Under the pieces are notes generated by a model, which made no database searches, was not told the DNA's origin, and saw only the letters and a program-made list of their open reading frames with translations. DNA of 64,000 nucleotides from Paraburkholderia bannensis (GTDB lineage Bacteria; Pseudomonadota; Gammaproteobacteria; Burkholderiales; Burkholderiaceae): the NCBI RefSeq assembly GCF_014200455.1, contig NZ_JACHBW010000006.1:124001-188000 (forward strand), written 5' to 3'. Shown one piece after another: positions 1-8,757 of this stretch. The first letter of the stretch is position 1; every line of letters begins with the position of its first letter. The translations under genes and the position numbers were made by a program.

Positions 1-819
1 GGCGTAGCGCTGCAGATCGGTCAGCACGCAGCCCAGGTTGTTGAGCGCTTCGACGTAATCGGGGCGGATCTGGATCGCCAGACGGCAGGACAGCTCCGCC
101 TCGATGTAACGGCGCTGCGCCTTGAGCAGCGCGCCGTAGTTGTTGAGCGCCTCGGGATAATGGGGCTCGGCGAGCAGCGCCTGACGGTAAGCCTCTTCGG
201 CTTCTTCGGTGCGGCCCCGCTCGCGCAGCACATTGCCCAGGTTGTTGTGCGCGCGCGCGAAGTTCGGATTGAGCGCGAGCGCGGCGCGGTAGGCCGCTTC
301 GGCCTCGTCGTGACGGCCCAGTTCGTGCAGCAGGATGCCCAGGTTGTAATGCGCGTCGAGGTGCGCCGGCTGGCGCGCGAGCGCCGTGCGATAGGCGTCT
401 TCGGCTTCCAGGTGGCGGCCGAGCCGGTGCAGCACGACGCCCAGATTGCCGTGCGCGTCGGCGTGGACCGGGTTGACGTCCAGCAGGCGGCGCCAGACCG
501 CCTCGGCGGCGGCCAACTGGCCGAGCGCCGTCAGCATCGCGGCGAGGCCGTGATAGGCCTCCTCGAAAGCCGGGCGCGCCGCGATGCAGCGCTGCCAGAG
601 CGCATGCGCGACATCGGTCTTGCCCGAACCCATCGCGGCGAGCGCGGCGACATTGAGCGCATCGACGCGCGCGGCATCGTCTTCGTCCTCGTCCGCCGGA
701 CTGCCGACGAGCGGCGCAAGCATCTCGAACGCATCGGCGAAGCGGCCCTGCGCGCAAAGCGCGCTGGCTTCCTGCTGGCGGTCGGGATGAAGAGGCGTGT
801 CGGTTGTCGTCGAATTCAC
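1..819 (-). CDS. TPR repeat protein, 5' part (runs off the left edge)
   Basis: Read on the minus strand from a GTG at 819, this frame stays open to the window edge and encodes successive tetratricopeptide repeats of about 34 residues, with the typical pattern of Gly-Asn-Leu-Gly at the turn and Ala-Glu-Ala-Tyr-Arg-Ala-Leu in helix B (for example LGRHDEAEAAYRAAL). TPR arrays are protein-interaction scaffolds. In Burkholderia such an N-terminal array often precedes a SPINDLY/O-GlcNAc-transferase-like glycosyltransferase domain, but that part, if present, lies outside the window, so this is inference. The first ~40 residues are acidic (a run of Asp/Glu). The start is uncertain: no good ribosome site is seen, and an in-frame stop at 886-888 limits any upstream extension. 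Confidence 0.75.
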   Translation of the reverse strand, partial: MNSTTTDTPLHPDRQQEASALCAQGRFADAFEMLAPLVGSPADEDEDDAARVDALNVAALAAMGSGKTDVAHALWQRCIAARPAFEEAYHGLAAMLTALGQLAAAEAVWRRLLDVNPVHADAHGNLGVVLHRLGRHLEAEDAYRTALARQPAHLDAHYNLGILLHELGRHDEAEAAYRAALALNPNFARAHNNLGNVLRERGRTEEAEEAYRQALLAEPHYPEALNNYGALLKAQRRYIEAELSCRLAIQIRPDYVEALNNLGCVLTDLQRYA

Positions 820-1054
820 GGTGAGGCCGGGGAGAATGGTGGACGGTGAAATCTTAAGGCAGGGCGGGCGACGCCAACGGGCCGATTAGAGCAGGCCGTG
901 TGCGCTTATTCCGGCAATGAAGCCTTCAAAGCAGTTACGTTGGGCGGGCTGATCCGGCGCTTTCTGCGCTTTCCGTACTGTAAGGCGCTGTGGCCGCGTC
1001 CGGCTGCTTCGGGCGGTCCGCGCTATGCTTGGCGCAGGCAATGTCCTGAAATCT

Positions 1055-1083
1055 CCCGATACCACCCGATACCACCCGATACC
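1055..1083. repeat. 10-bp tandem repeat (CCCGATACCA, about 2.8 copies)
   Basis: Three successive CCCGATACC units, ten bases apart, lie 22 to 50 bp before the aldo/keto reductase start. The ten-base period matches one helical turn, so a protein-binding role is possible, but the array is short and may be simple slippage. Confidence 0.5.
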
Positions 1084-1104
1084 TCGATCAAGAAGGAGCA
1101 TTGG

Positions 1105-2100
1105 ATGCAATACCGTCGTTTTGGCCAGACCGGCCTCAATGTCTCGCGTTTATGTCTTGGCACCATGACCTTCGGCCTGCAGACCGAAGAAAACGTGTCC
1201 CGCCTGATTCTCGACAGGGCCGCCGACGCCGGAATCAATTTCATCGACACGGCCGACGTGTACCCGCTAGGCGGCGGTGAAACCAACGCGGGCCGCACCG
1301 AGGAAATCGTCGGGCGCTGGCTCAAGGGCCGCCGCGATCGCTTCATTCTGGCAACGAAGGCGGTGGGCAAGGTGGGGCCATCGCCGTGGGATCAGGGCGC
1401 GTCGCGCAAGCATCTGCTGGACGCCATCGACCACTCGCTGCGGCGTCTGAATACCGATTACGTCGATCTCTACCAGTTGCATTCCGACGACGCCCATACG
1501 CCGATCGATGAAACCCTCGAAGCGCTCGACACCATCGTGCGCGCGGGCAAGGCGCGTTATATCGGCGTGTCGAATTTCCTCGCCTATCGGCTCGCGCGTG
1601 CTCTTGGCCGCGCCGATGTGCTGCGCGTGGCGCGCTTCGTCTCCGTGCAGCCGCGCTACAACCTGCTGTTTCGCCAGATCGAGCGCGAGTTGCTGCCGCT
1701 CGCGGGTGAAGAGGGCCTTGCCGTGATTCCCTACAACCCGCTCGCGGGTGGCTTGTTGACGGGCAAATACCGTCACGACAGCAAGCCGGGCGAGGGCCGC
1801 TTTTCGCAGAGCGTGGGCGTGGCAGGCGCGATGTATCAGGACCGCTACTGGCATCAGCGCGAATTCGACAGTATCGAGCAGCTGCGCGGCATTGCGCAGG
1901 AAGCGGGCCAGTCGCTCACGACCGCCTCGGTGGCATGGGTGCTGGCGAATCCGTTGGTGACTTCGGCGCTGATTGGCGCGAGCCGGCCCGAGCAACTGGA
2001 TGCATCGATCGCCGCTGCCGAACTCGAACTTGCACCAGAGCTGAAGTCTAAACTCGACGAGGCCAGCATGGCTTATCGCATGGGCGATGCGGCGCGCTGA
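1105..2100 (+). CDS. Aldo/keto reductase (331 aa)
   Basis: A cytosolic NAD(P)H-dependent oxidoreductase of the aldo/keto reductase family. The catalytic tetrad is visible: Asp48, Tyr53, Lys85 and His126 (in DTADVY, ATKAVGK and YQLHSDD). The protein is a single TIM barrel of normal length for the YajO/Tas-like bacterial branch, with the NADP-binding end marked by LIGASRPEQL near residue 295. The start at 1105 is chosen because AGAAGGAGC lies just upstream; the reading frame continues further 5' without family similarity. It stands alone and converges on the alcohol dehydrogenase at 2171, with a shared hairpin between them. The physiological aldehyde or ketone cannot be told from sequence. Confidence 0.9.
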   Translation: MQYRRFGQTGLNVSRLCLGTMTFGLQTEENVSRLILDRAADAGINFIDTADVYPLGGGETNAGRTEEIVGRWLKGRRDRFILATKAVGKVGPSPWDQGASRKHLLDAIDHSLRRLNTDYVDLYQLHSDDAHTPIDETLEALDTIVRAGKARYIGVSNFLAYRLARALGRADVLRVARFVSVQPRYNLLFRQIERELLPLAGEEGLAVIPYNPLAGGLLTGKYRHDSKPGEGRFSQSVGVAGAMYQDRYWHQREFDSIEQLRGIAQEAGQSLTTASVAWVLANPLVTSALIGASRPEQLDASIAAAELELAPELKSKLDEASMAYRMGDAAR

Positions 2101-2135
2101 TAGCCTGTTGCATAGGCATCCGAAATAAGTTTTCC

Positions 2136-2170
2136 TGCAATAAGGCCGCGTCTAGCGCGGCCTTATTGCA
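2136..2170. terminator. Bidirectional hairpin terminator
   Basis: A perfect 15-bp stem (TGCAATAAGGCCGCG, 2136-2150, against 2156-2170) with a 5-nt loop lies between two convergent genes. It carries A-rich and T-rich outer arm segments, so it could end transcription from both sides. Confidence 0.8.
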
Positions 2171-3229
2171 TCACGGCACCAGCACTTGCCGTCCCACCAC
2201 CTTGCCTTGCGCCAGCGCTTCGAGCGCTTCGTTCACTTCGCCGAGCGGCCTTGGCGTGACCGACGACGGCTGCATCTTGCCCTCGCGCATCAGCGCCACG
2301 AGTTCGCGCAGCTCGGGCAGCGAGCCCACATAGCTGCCTTCGATCTTCAGCGGGCGCATCGGGATGATCGGCAGCGAGATCGTGATGTCGCCGCCCATCA
2401 GGCCGACCACCACCACATGGCCGCCGCGCGTGGATGCATCGAGCGCGAGCTTCACGGTGGGCGTCGCGCCCACCAGGTCGAGCACGGCGCGCGCGCCGCC
2501 GCCCGTGGCGTCGGCGATCTGTTTGACGGCATCGCTTGCGCGCGCATCGATAACGGCGAGCGCGCCGGCCTTGAGCGCCGCCTCGCGCTTGGCGGAATCG
2601 ACGTCCACCACGACCGCGCCTTTCGCGCCGAGCGCCTTGAGCACCTCGATCGCCATCATGCCCAGTCCGCCCGCGCCGATGATCACCACCGGATCCTGAT
2701 GAATCCGTTCGCCGAACTTCTTCACCGCGGAATAAGTGGTCACGCCCGCGCAGGCGAGCGGTGCGGCCTTAACCGGGTCGAGCCCGCCGAGATCGACCAG
2801 ATAGCGCGGATGCGGCACGATCACGTAATCCGCAAAACCGCCGTCGCGCATCACGCCCAACGACTGCGGCTTCATGCAGATGTTTTCTTCGCCGCGTTCG
2901 CAGGCTGCGCATTTACCGCAGCCGATCCACGGATGCACGACGGCCACCGTGCCCATCTGCACGTCGCCGGCTTGCGGGCCAGCCGCGACGACTTCACCGC
3001 AGATTTCATGGCTTAGCGTGAGCGGCAGCTTGATGCCGCGATCGGCGAGCGAGAGCTTTTTGCCGCCGCCCAGATCGTAATAGCCTTCCCAGATATGCAG
3101 GTCCGAATGACAGAGCCCGGCGGCCCGTACCCGCACCAGCACTTCGGTGCCCTGCGGCTGCGGCGTGTCGCGCTGGACCAGTTCGAGAGGCTGACCGTGA
3201 CCGGTCACGCAATAGCAACGCATCTGCAT
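2171..3229 (-). CDS. Zinc-dependent alcohol dehydrogenase (352 aa)
   Basis: Medium-chain dehydrogenase/reductase with a GroES-like N-terminal catalytic domain and a Rossmann domain (GAGGLG near residue 186). The catalytic zinc ligand Cys lies in GLCHSDLH, the second ligand His in SHE (the family motif is usually GHE), and the structural zinc is held by the four-Cys lobe GCGKCAACERGEENIC. It oxidises a primary or secondary alcohol with NAD(P)+; the substrate is not deducible. The start at 3229 is preceded by GGAGACAAAG; the frame runs 20 codons further upstream without family features. It is transcribed away from the MarR regulator at 3568 across a 338-bp gap, so MarR control is plausible but unproven. 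Confidence 0.92.
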   Translation of the reverse strand: MQMRCYCVTGHGQPLELVQRDTPQPQGTEVLVRVRAAGLCHSDLHIWEGYYDLGGGKKLSLADRGIKLPLTLSHEICGEVVAAGPQAGDVQMGTVAVVHPWIGCGKCAACERGEENICMKPQSLGVMRDGGFADYVIVPHPRYLVDLGGLDPVKAAPLACAGVTTYSAVKKFGERIHQDPVVIIGAGGLGMMAIEVLKALGAKGAVVVDVDSAKREAALKAGALAVIDARASDAVKQIADATGGGARAVLDLVGATPTVKLALDASTRGGHVVVVGLMGGDITISLPIIPMRPLKIEGSYVGSLPELRELVALMREGKMQPSSVTPRPLGEVNEALEALAQGKVVGRQVLVP

Positions 3230-3545
3230 CTTTGTCTCCGTGAGTGTTGTGTAGAGCAGGGGCTGGCGATGTCGGTTCTTTCGCATCATAGCGCGGTTAG
3301 GCGGGTAAATCGTCCGAGCGTTCGTTTTTCATGAGGGCATAACCGCAGCGCATGACTGCGCATCGGCGTCATGCCTGGTTCACCTCATGGTCATCCAGCA
3401 GTCACAAAAAATGCGGGTCGCGTACTATGGCCGTTTGCTTGTGACGGTACATTTAATTGAACTCGCACCCCATAGTTCTATCGAACGTATTCGAAAAGTG
3501 CCTGAAATCAGGACTCGATAATGTCGAATTCGTTGCATAGCTAAC
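3230..3545. other. Intergenic region between divergent adh and marR genes
   Basis: No coding sequence is supported here. The region must hold the promoters of both divergent genes and is less GC-rich near 3420-3540. Apart from the palindrome annotated next to the MarR start, no clear site was recognised. Confidence 0.6.
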
Positions 3546-3559
3546 GATAACCGGTTATC
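3546..3559. promoter_or_regulatory. Perfect palindrome GATAACCGGTTATC before marR
   Basis: This 14-bp perfect palindrome ends 8 bp before the MarR start codon. MarR-family repressors usually bind 14-20 bp palindromes near their own start, so this is a good candidate autoregulatory operator. It covers the region where the ribosome site would lie. Confidence 0.6.
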
Positions 3560-3567
3560 CTCTCGCC

Positions 3568-3984
3568 ATGTTCGATCAGTGTCTCTACTTCAACACCTCG
3601 GCGCTTGCGCGTCGTCTGGAACGCGAGTGGTCCGAAGCGTTCGAACCCTTCGATCTCACGCCGCCGCAGGGTTTCATGCTGCGCGCGGTGCTGGAGCGGC
3701 CTGGCTCGCTGCAGCGTGAGCTGGCCGATCTGCTGTCGATCGCGCGGCCCACGGCCACGCGCGTGCTCGACGGTCTTGAATCGCGCGGTTACCTGGAACG
3801 CCAGCGCACCGAAGGCGATCAGCGTGAAGTAGCGATCATGCCCACGGCGCAGGCCGTGGCGATTCGCGATGCGCTCAATCACGCCAGTGCGCAAGTGACG
3901 GGCCGCATCAAGCGATCGCTCGGCGGCGAAGCCTTCGTGGATACCGTGAGCCGCTTGCGCACGGCGCGCGCGACGCTCGGCTAG
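3568..3984 (+). CDS. MarR-family transcriptional regulator (138 aa)
   Basis: Winged-helix DNA-binding protein of normal MarR length. The recognition helix region is around residues 50-70 (LLSIARPTATRVLDGLESRG) and the wing follows with the conserved Asp-Gln-Arg (EGDQREVAI). Such proteins act as homodimers that are released from DNA by small phenolic or oxidising ligands. The probable targets are its own gene, through the palindrome ending 8 bp before the start, and possibly the divergent alcohol dehydrogenase. A small membrane protein gene follows 45 bp downstream on the same strand and may be cotranscribed. Confidence 0.9.
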   Translation: MFDQCLYFNTSALARRLEREWSEAFEPFDLTPPQGFMLRAVLERPGSLQRELADLLSIARPTATRVLDGLESRGYLERQRTEGDQREVAIMPTAQAVAIRDALNHASAQVTGRIKRSLGGEAFVDTVSRLRTARATLG

Positions 3985-4029
3985 CGGGGCGGCCTGGGCG
4001 CAGGCGTCTTTAGTACTGGAGTTTTTATC

Positions 4030-4194
4030 ATGCGGCGCATGGCTGCTTTTTTTATTTCGACGTGGCTCGCAGCCGCAATTCTCTTTCTGGGCCGCCATTC
4101 GGTGTCGATGATGGCGCTCAGCGGCGTGGTGGTGTTCGCGGGACTCGATTTGTTCCGGCCCGATCATCGCGAAAACGCGCCTGAGCGGGAATAA
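4030..4194 (+). CDS. Small single-pass membrane protein (54 aa)
   Basis: A 54-codon frame with GGAG nine bases before ATG. Residues 5-20 form a hydrophobic helix (AAFFISTWLAAAILFL), a second apolar stretch spans about 26-38, and the tail is charged (RPDHRENAPERE). It sits between marR and the zwf terminator. I do not recognise a family. The clean start signal, hydrophobic pattern and termination just before the hairpin argue that it is a real gene; function unknown. Confidence 0.5.
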   Translation: MRRMAAFFISTWLAAAILFLGRHSVSMMALSGVVVFAGLDLFRPDHRENAPERE

Positions 4195-4204
4195 ATAGCG
4201 GAAT

Positions 4205-4241
4205 AAAAAACGCCGCTGGGCGCGAAGCCCGGCGGCGTTTC
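4205..4241. terminator. Bidirectional terminator between the 54-aa gene and zwf
   Basis: Stem AACGCCGC-GGGC pairs with GCCC-GCGGCGTT around a GCGAA loop, flanked by A6 on one side and TTT on the other, between convergent genes. Confidence 0.8.
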
Positions 4242-4291
4242 GATGTTCAGCAGAACGGACGATCGTTCGATCATCCGTTTTAGCGCTTGAA

Positions 4292-5767
4292 TCAGGCCTC
4301 TTCAGCCCACGACATATTCTCGCGCGCAAGCAGCGCCGACGATGCCGCCGGGCCGAACGTGCCCGCCGTATAGGTGCGCGGGCGGTCGTTCAGTTCCTTC
4401 CAACCGTCCAGGATCGGCTCGACCCACGTCCAGGCGGCTTCGAGTTCGTCGCGGCGCATGAAGTGCGTGAGGCGACCGCGAATCACGTCGATCAAGAGAC
4501 GCTCGTACGCTTCGGCGCGACGCTCCGGAATCGCTTGCTGCAGGTCCAGATTCAGGCTCACCGGCAGCATGTTCATGCCGCTGCCCGGTTCCTTGGCGAG
4601 CATCTGCAACTGGATCGATTCTTCCGGCTGCAACTGGATCACGAGACGGTTGCCATAATTGCGCGGGCCGCTCGGGAAGATCGAGAAGGGCAGATCGGCG
4701 AATTCGATCACGATCTCCGACTGACGCTTTTGCAGGCGCTTGCCCGTGCGCAGGAAGAACGGCACGTTGGCCCAGCGCCAGTTGTTGATGTGCGCGCGCA
4801 GGGCCACGAAGGTTTCGGCCTTGCTGTCGGCCGGCACGTTGTCTTCTTCCAGATAGCCCTTGACCGGCTGACCGTCCACCGCGCCCGCCGCGTACTGGCC
4901 GCGCACCGTGTCGCGCGCGATATCGGCGAGCGACATCGGACGCAGCGAGCGCAGCACCTTGAGCTTTTCGTCACGCACGGCGTCCGGGTCGAGCGACACG
5001 GGCGGCTCCATCGCCACGATGCACAGCAGTTGCAGCAGGTGGTTCTGCACCATGTCGCGCAGCGCGCCGGTGTGATCGTAGAAGCCCGCGCGGCTGCCCA
5101 CGCCCACGGTTTCCGCCACCGTGATCTGCACGCTGCGAATGTACGGCGCCTGCCACAGCGGCCCGAAAATCGGATTGCCGAAGCGCAGCACCATCAGGTT
5201 CTGCACCGTCTCTTTGCCCAGATAATGGTCGATACGGTAGATCTGCGATTCCGCGAAATGGCGGCCCACCGACTCGTTGATTTCCTTGGCCGAGGCCAGA
5301 TCGTGGCCGAGCGGCTTTTCAAGCACGACACGCGAATTCGCATCGACGAGACCCACCGCCGAGAGGTTGTCGCAGATCGTCGTGAAGAGTTCAGGCGAAG
5401 TCGACAGATAGAACGCGCGAATCGCGTGCTCGCGCGAGGCGGCCTTCAGGCGCAGGTAGTCTTCCTGGGCGTTGACGTCGATGATGACGTACTGGAACAG
5501 GCTCAGATAGCGGTCCCACGCTTGCGCGTCGAAGGCCTTGGCGTCGATGAAGGGACGCGACTGCTCTTCCATGAACTTGCGATAGTCGTCGATCGTCCAG
5601 TTCTTGCGTCCGACCGCGATGATGCGCGTTTCGGCTGGCAGATTGCCGTGCAGGTGCGCCATGTAGAGCGCGGGGAGCAGTTTGCGCGCGGCCAGGTCGC
5701 CGCCGCCGCCGAAGATGATCATGTCGACGGGCTGGTCGGGCGCGGCTTGGGCAGGCTGATTCGTCAT
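4292..5767 (-). CDS. zwf: Glucose-6-phosphate 1-dehydrogenase (491 aa)
   Basis: Catalyses oxidation of glucose 6-phosphate to 6-phosphogluconolactone with NADP+ (or NAD+), the entry to the Entner-Doudoroff and oxidative pentose phosphate routes. The coenzyme fingerprint GGGGDLAARK lies at residues 20-29, EKPLGHD at 150-156 and the active-site signature RIDHYLGKE at 178-186. Length is normal for the family. No pgl, edd or hexR lies next to it in the window, so it is not part of the classical zwf-pgl-edd operon; Burkholderia genomes often have a second zwf copy, and this may be that one. Downstream it shares a bidirectional terminator. Confidence 0.96.
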   Translation of the reverse strand: MTNQPAQAAPDQPVDMIIFGGGGDLAARKLLPALYMAHLHGNLPAETRIIAVGRKNWTIDDYRKFMEEQSRPFIDAKAFDAQAWDRYLSLFQYVIIDVNAQEDYLRLKAASREHAIRAFYLSTSPELFTTICDNLSAVGLVDANSRVVLEKPLGHDLASAKEINESVGRHFAESQIYRIDHYLGKETVQNLMVLRFGNPIFGPLWQAPYIRSVQITVAETVGVGSRAGFYDHTGALRDMVQNHLLQLLCIVAMEPPVSLDPDAVRDEKLKVLRSLRPMSLADIARDTVRGQYAAGAVDGQPVKGYLEEDNVPADSKAETFVALRAHINNWRWANVPFFLRTGKRLQKRQSEIVIEFADLPFSIFPSGPRNYGNRLVIQLQPEESIQLQMLAKEPGSGMNMLPVSLNLDLQQAIPERRAEAYERLLIDVIRGRLTHFMRRDELEAAWTWVEPILDGWKELNDRPRTYTAGTFGPAASSALLARENMSWAEEA

Positions 5768-6034
5768 GGCAGGTCGCTCGGGTTGTGGCGCTGATGTGGC
5801 GATTTGTGGCGCAGAGTTGCGAAGTTAGCGCTCGCCGCAAGCGGCGGGCGCGGTGAAAGAAGCTAATGTTGCATGGTTTCCCGCAAGTTTGCACGCATGA
5901 CGGACGAAGTCACCGCTGCGAGGCGGGCTATTGAACGATTCGAGCAGGCAAGGCGCGCAAATTGAGCGAAACGCTCGCATCGCGGATGTTGCGCTGCACG
6001 CTTCGCGCTGGCACGCATCGTGCAAGCGAGCCCA

Positions 6035-7360
6035 TCAGGCGAGGCCAGGCACGTTCACGCCGAAGGTTTGCGCAAGCAGCAAGGCGTTCAGCGCAAGCAC
6101 AGCCGCAGCACCCACGACGGCCAGCGCGGCTAGCGTCGCGCGATTGCGATATTGCCCCATGACGTCGCGCCGGCAGGTGAACCAGACGAGCGCGGCCATC
6201 GGGAAGGGCAGCGCGAGACTCAACACCACCTGGCTTGCAACCAGCGCTTCGGTGGCGTTCACGCCCACGCCCACCACCACGAAGCTCGGCGCCATCGTGA
6301 TGAGGCGGCGCAGCCACAGTGGAATCTGAAAGCCCACGAAGCCCTGCATGATCATCTGGCCCGCGAGCGTGCCCACCACCGAACTCGATATGCCGGAAGC
6401 AATCAGCGAGACCAGAAAAATCGCCGCGGCCGCCACGCCGAACAGGGGCGCGAGCGCATGCCAGGCGGTTTCGATTTCGGCGACATCGGCATGGCCCAGA
6501 TGAAACGCCGCCGACGCCATCATCACCATCGCCATGTTGATCAGCCCGGCAAGCGAGAGCGCGACGATCACCTCGACGTTGGAAAAGCGCAGCAGGCGCG
6601 TGCGTTCGGTGTCGTTGTGGGGCTGCACGCGCGCCTGGGTGAGGCCCGAATGCAGAAACAGCGCATGCGGCATGACCGTCGCGCCCACGATACCCACGGC
6701 AATGGTCACGGCCTGCGCATCGGGCAAGCGCGGCGTGGCCAGACTGTGTGCGACTTCCCTCCAAGCAACCGGCGTGATGAAGAGTTCGAGCAGATAGCAC
6801 AGCCCGATCACGCCGACGAGAGCGCCGATCAGCAGCTCAAGCGGCCTGAACCCGGCTCGCTCGAAAAACAGCAGGCCGTAAGTGACCACCGCCGTGATTG
6901 CCATGCCCGCGAGCAGTGGTACGTGAAGCAGCAGCGCGAGCCCGATCGCGCCGCCCAGGAATTCGGCGAGATCGGTGGCCATCGCGGCGATTTCGCTCAC
7001 GATCCACATGAGCCAGACGAGCGGGGCGGGCAGATGCTCGCGGCACAGTTCGGCGAGATTGCGCCCCGTGACGATGCCCAGTTTCGCGGAGAGCGCCTGA
7101 AACAGCATCGCAACGAGATTGGCGAGCACCACGATCCAAAGCAGCGCATAGCCGTAACGCGCGCCCGCCTGGATATTGGTGGCGAAATTGCCGGGGTCCA
7201 TATAAGCGACCGAGACGATCACGGCCGGCCCCGCGAGCGGCAGCATCAAGGCCGCGCCACGTCGACGCCCTTCGAGTGCTTCGCGCACCTTGCGCGCCGT
7301 GCTGGCGGACAGACCGTCAGGCACGTCATGCAGACTGTCTTCGCGAGTGCGATGATGCAT
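6035..7360 (-). CDS. mntH: Nramp-family divalent metal transporter (441 aa)
   Basis: Proton-coupled Mn2+/Fe2+ importer of the inner membrane. The two metal-binding signatures are intact: DPGN at residues 55-58 in TM1 and MPH at 230-232 in TM6. Eleven hydrophobic segments can be counted, as usual. The start at 7360 is preceded by GAGG; the open frame upstream adds a poorly hydrophobic, non-homologous tail. It stands alone, with no DtxR/MntR regulator nearby and no obvious Fur or MntR box recognised in the 359 bp before it. Confidence 0.93.
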   Translation of the reverse strand: MHHRTREDSLHDVPDGLSASTARKVREALEGRRRGAALMLPLAGPAVIVSVAYMDPGNFATNIQAGARYGYALLWIVVLANLVAMLFQALSAKLGIVTGRNLAELCREHLPAPLVWLMWIVSEIAAMATDLAEFLGGAIGLALLLHVPLLAGMAITAVVTYGLLFFERAGFRPLELLIGALVGVIGLCYLLELFITPVAWREVAHSLATPRLPDAQAVTIAVGIVGATVMPHALFLHSGLTQARVQPHNDTERTRLLRFSNVEVIVALSLAGLINMAMVMMASAAFHLGHADVAEIETAWHALAPLFGVAAAAIFLVSLIASGISSSVVGTLAGQMIMQGFVGFQIPLWLRRLITMAPSFVVVGVGVNATEALVASQVVLSLALPFPMAALVWFTCRRDVMGQYRNRATLAALAVVGAAAVLALNALLLAQTFGVNVPGLA

Positions 7361-7719
7361 GGACGCCTCGTTGAAGAACGCGGTTTTTTGCAAGGGCCGG
7401 AACGCGATGCGGTTTCTACACCGGCAAGACGCGGCACTAAAAACGCAATAAAGACGCCGCATTACAGCGCATGCGAAAACCGTGTCGGAAAACGCCTCAT
7501 CGCGTCATCGGAAAACGGCCCTCACGCGTTAACCAGGCGTTCCGCGCGCGCGATTGGCGGGCGGCTTTACAGTCCGCTTCACATCACTTTTGCTGCCCGG
7601 TTTCAGCGAGGTTTCGCCTGGCTTTCGCGCGCGTTGCGGCGCACCAGTCCCTATCTCAGCACAAACCGGCCCTGCGCGCGCTTACTCCGGTTTCGCACCG
7701 GTTCTCTTGCCCCTACGAA
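7361..7719. other. Intergenic region between divergent mntH and beta-propeller genes
   Basis: No coding potential is supported. This must contain both promoters. I could not identify a convincing operator. Confidence 0.5.
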
Positions 7720-8742
7720 ATGCCAGAATTCCCGACTTTCAGCCTTACCCGAAACCCGAGACGCGGCCTTGCAGCGGCGCTGCTCCTCGGTGGTTTTGTG
7801 TGCAGCGCGCTTGCGCATGCCGATGACAAAGTGATCGTGCTCGACTCCGGCGAGGCGCAGCTCTCGCTGATCGACGAAGCGAGCCGCACCGTCGTGGGCA
7901 CTGAGCCCACCGGCAAGGAGCCGCATCACCTGATGATCACGCCCGACGGCCAGTCGCTGATCGTCGCCGATTCGGTCTCGAACGACCTGATGTTCCTCGA
8001 TCCGCACACGGGCAAGGTGCAGCGCCGTATCGAAGGCATCGAAGATCCGTATCAGCTTGGCTTCTCGCCCGATCACAAGTGGTTCGTGACGGCAGGCCTG
8101 CGGCTGGATCGCGTGGACGTCTATAGCTACAACGGCCATGACGTGACGATCGCCAAACGCATTCCGCTGGCGAAAACGCCCAGCCACATCACCTTCTCGT
8201 CGGACAGCAAGATCGCCTACGTGACGCTGCAGGACACCGGCGAAGTCGCCGCGATCGATCTGGCCTCGCAGACCGTGCTGTGGAAGCTGCATATCGGCAA
8301 CACGCCCGCAGGCCTGTGGATGACGCCCGGCGACAAGTACCTGCTGGTCGGCATGACGGGCGAAGACGATGTGGCCGTGGTGGACCCGCATACCCGCACG
8401 CTGGTGAAGAAAATCCAGACGGGCCGTGGCGCGCATAACTTCCGCAATCTCGACGATGGCAAGCACGTGGTGGTGTCGAATCGCGTGGAAAGCACCATCA
8501 GCATTCTCGATTACACGACGCTCACCAAGGTTGGCGACATCACGGGCCTGCGCCCCGGTCCCGACGATATGGAACTTTCCGCCGACAAACGCTATCTGTG
8601 GGTTACGTTCCGCTTTGCGAAGCACGTGGGCATCATCGACCTCACGACCCGCCAGCTGATCGACACGATTGCCGTGGGCCGCTCGCCGCACGGCATCTAT
8701 TTCGCAAACCGTGCGCCCGTGGTGGCGCCGAATCCGGACTGA
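7720..8742 (+). CDS. Secreted YVTN/YncE-type beta-propeller protein (340 aa)
   Basis: Residues 1-34 form a signal peptide ending AHA, followed by a seven-bladed propeller built from ~42-residue repeats with the pattern Val-x-Asn/Asp-x-x-Ser/Asp-x-x-Val/Ile (VADSVSNDLMFLDPHTG, VVSNRVESTISILDY and others). Family members are periplasmic or exported and act as binding scaffolds or electron-transfer partners. It is followed after 15 bp by a membrane fatty-acid-hydroxylase-type gene, so the two are almost certainly one operon; a joint role in an envelope or lipid process is inference. The ATG at 7720 is chosen because it gives the signal peptide. Confidence 0.85.
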   Translation: MPEFPTFSLTRNPRRGLAAALLLGGFVCSALAHADDKVIVLDSGEAQLSLIDEASRTVVGTEPTGKEPHHLMITPDGQSLIVADSVSNDLMFLDPHTGKVQRRIEGIEDPYQLGFSPDHKWFVTAGLRLDRVDVYSYNGHDVTIAKRIPLAKTPSHITFSSDSKIAYVTLQDTGEVAAIDLASQTVLWKLHIGNTPAGLWMTPGDKYLLVGMTGEDDVAVVDPHTRTLVKKIQTGRGAHNFRNLDDGKHVVVSNRVESTISILDYTTLTKVGDITGLRPGPDDMELSADKRYLWVTFRFAKHVGIIDLTTRQLIDTIAVGRSPHGIYFANRAPVVAPNPD

Positions 8743-8757
8743 CGACCGGGAGTTTCG

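Noticed and set aside
1055..1083. Possible CRISPR-like or iteron repeats
   Set aside because: Only three contiguous 10-bp units without spacers; no cas genes or replication gene near.
6152..7834. A 560-codon plus-strand frame over mntH
   Set aside because: Shadow of mntH; composition of antisense type and no domain.
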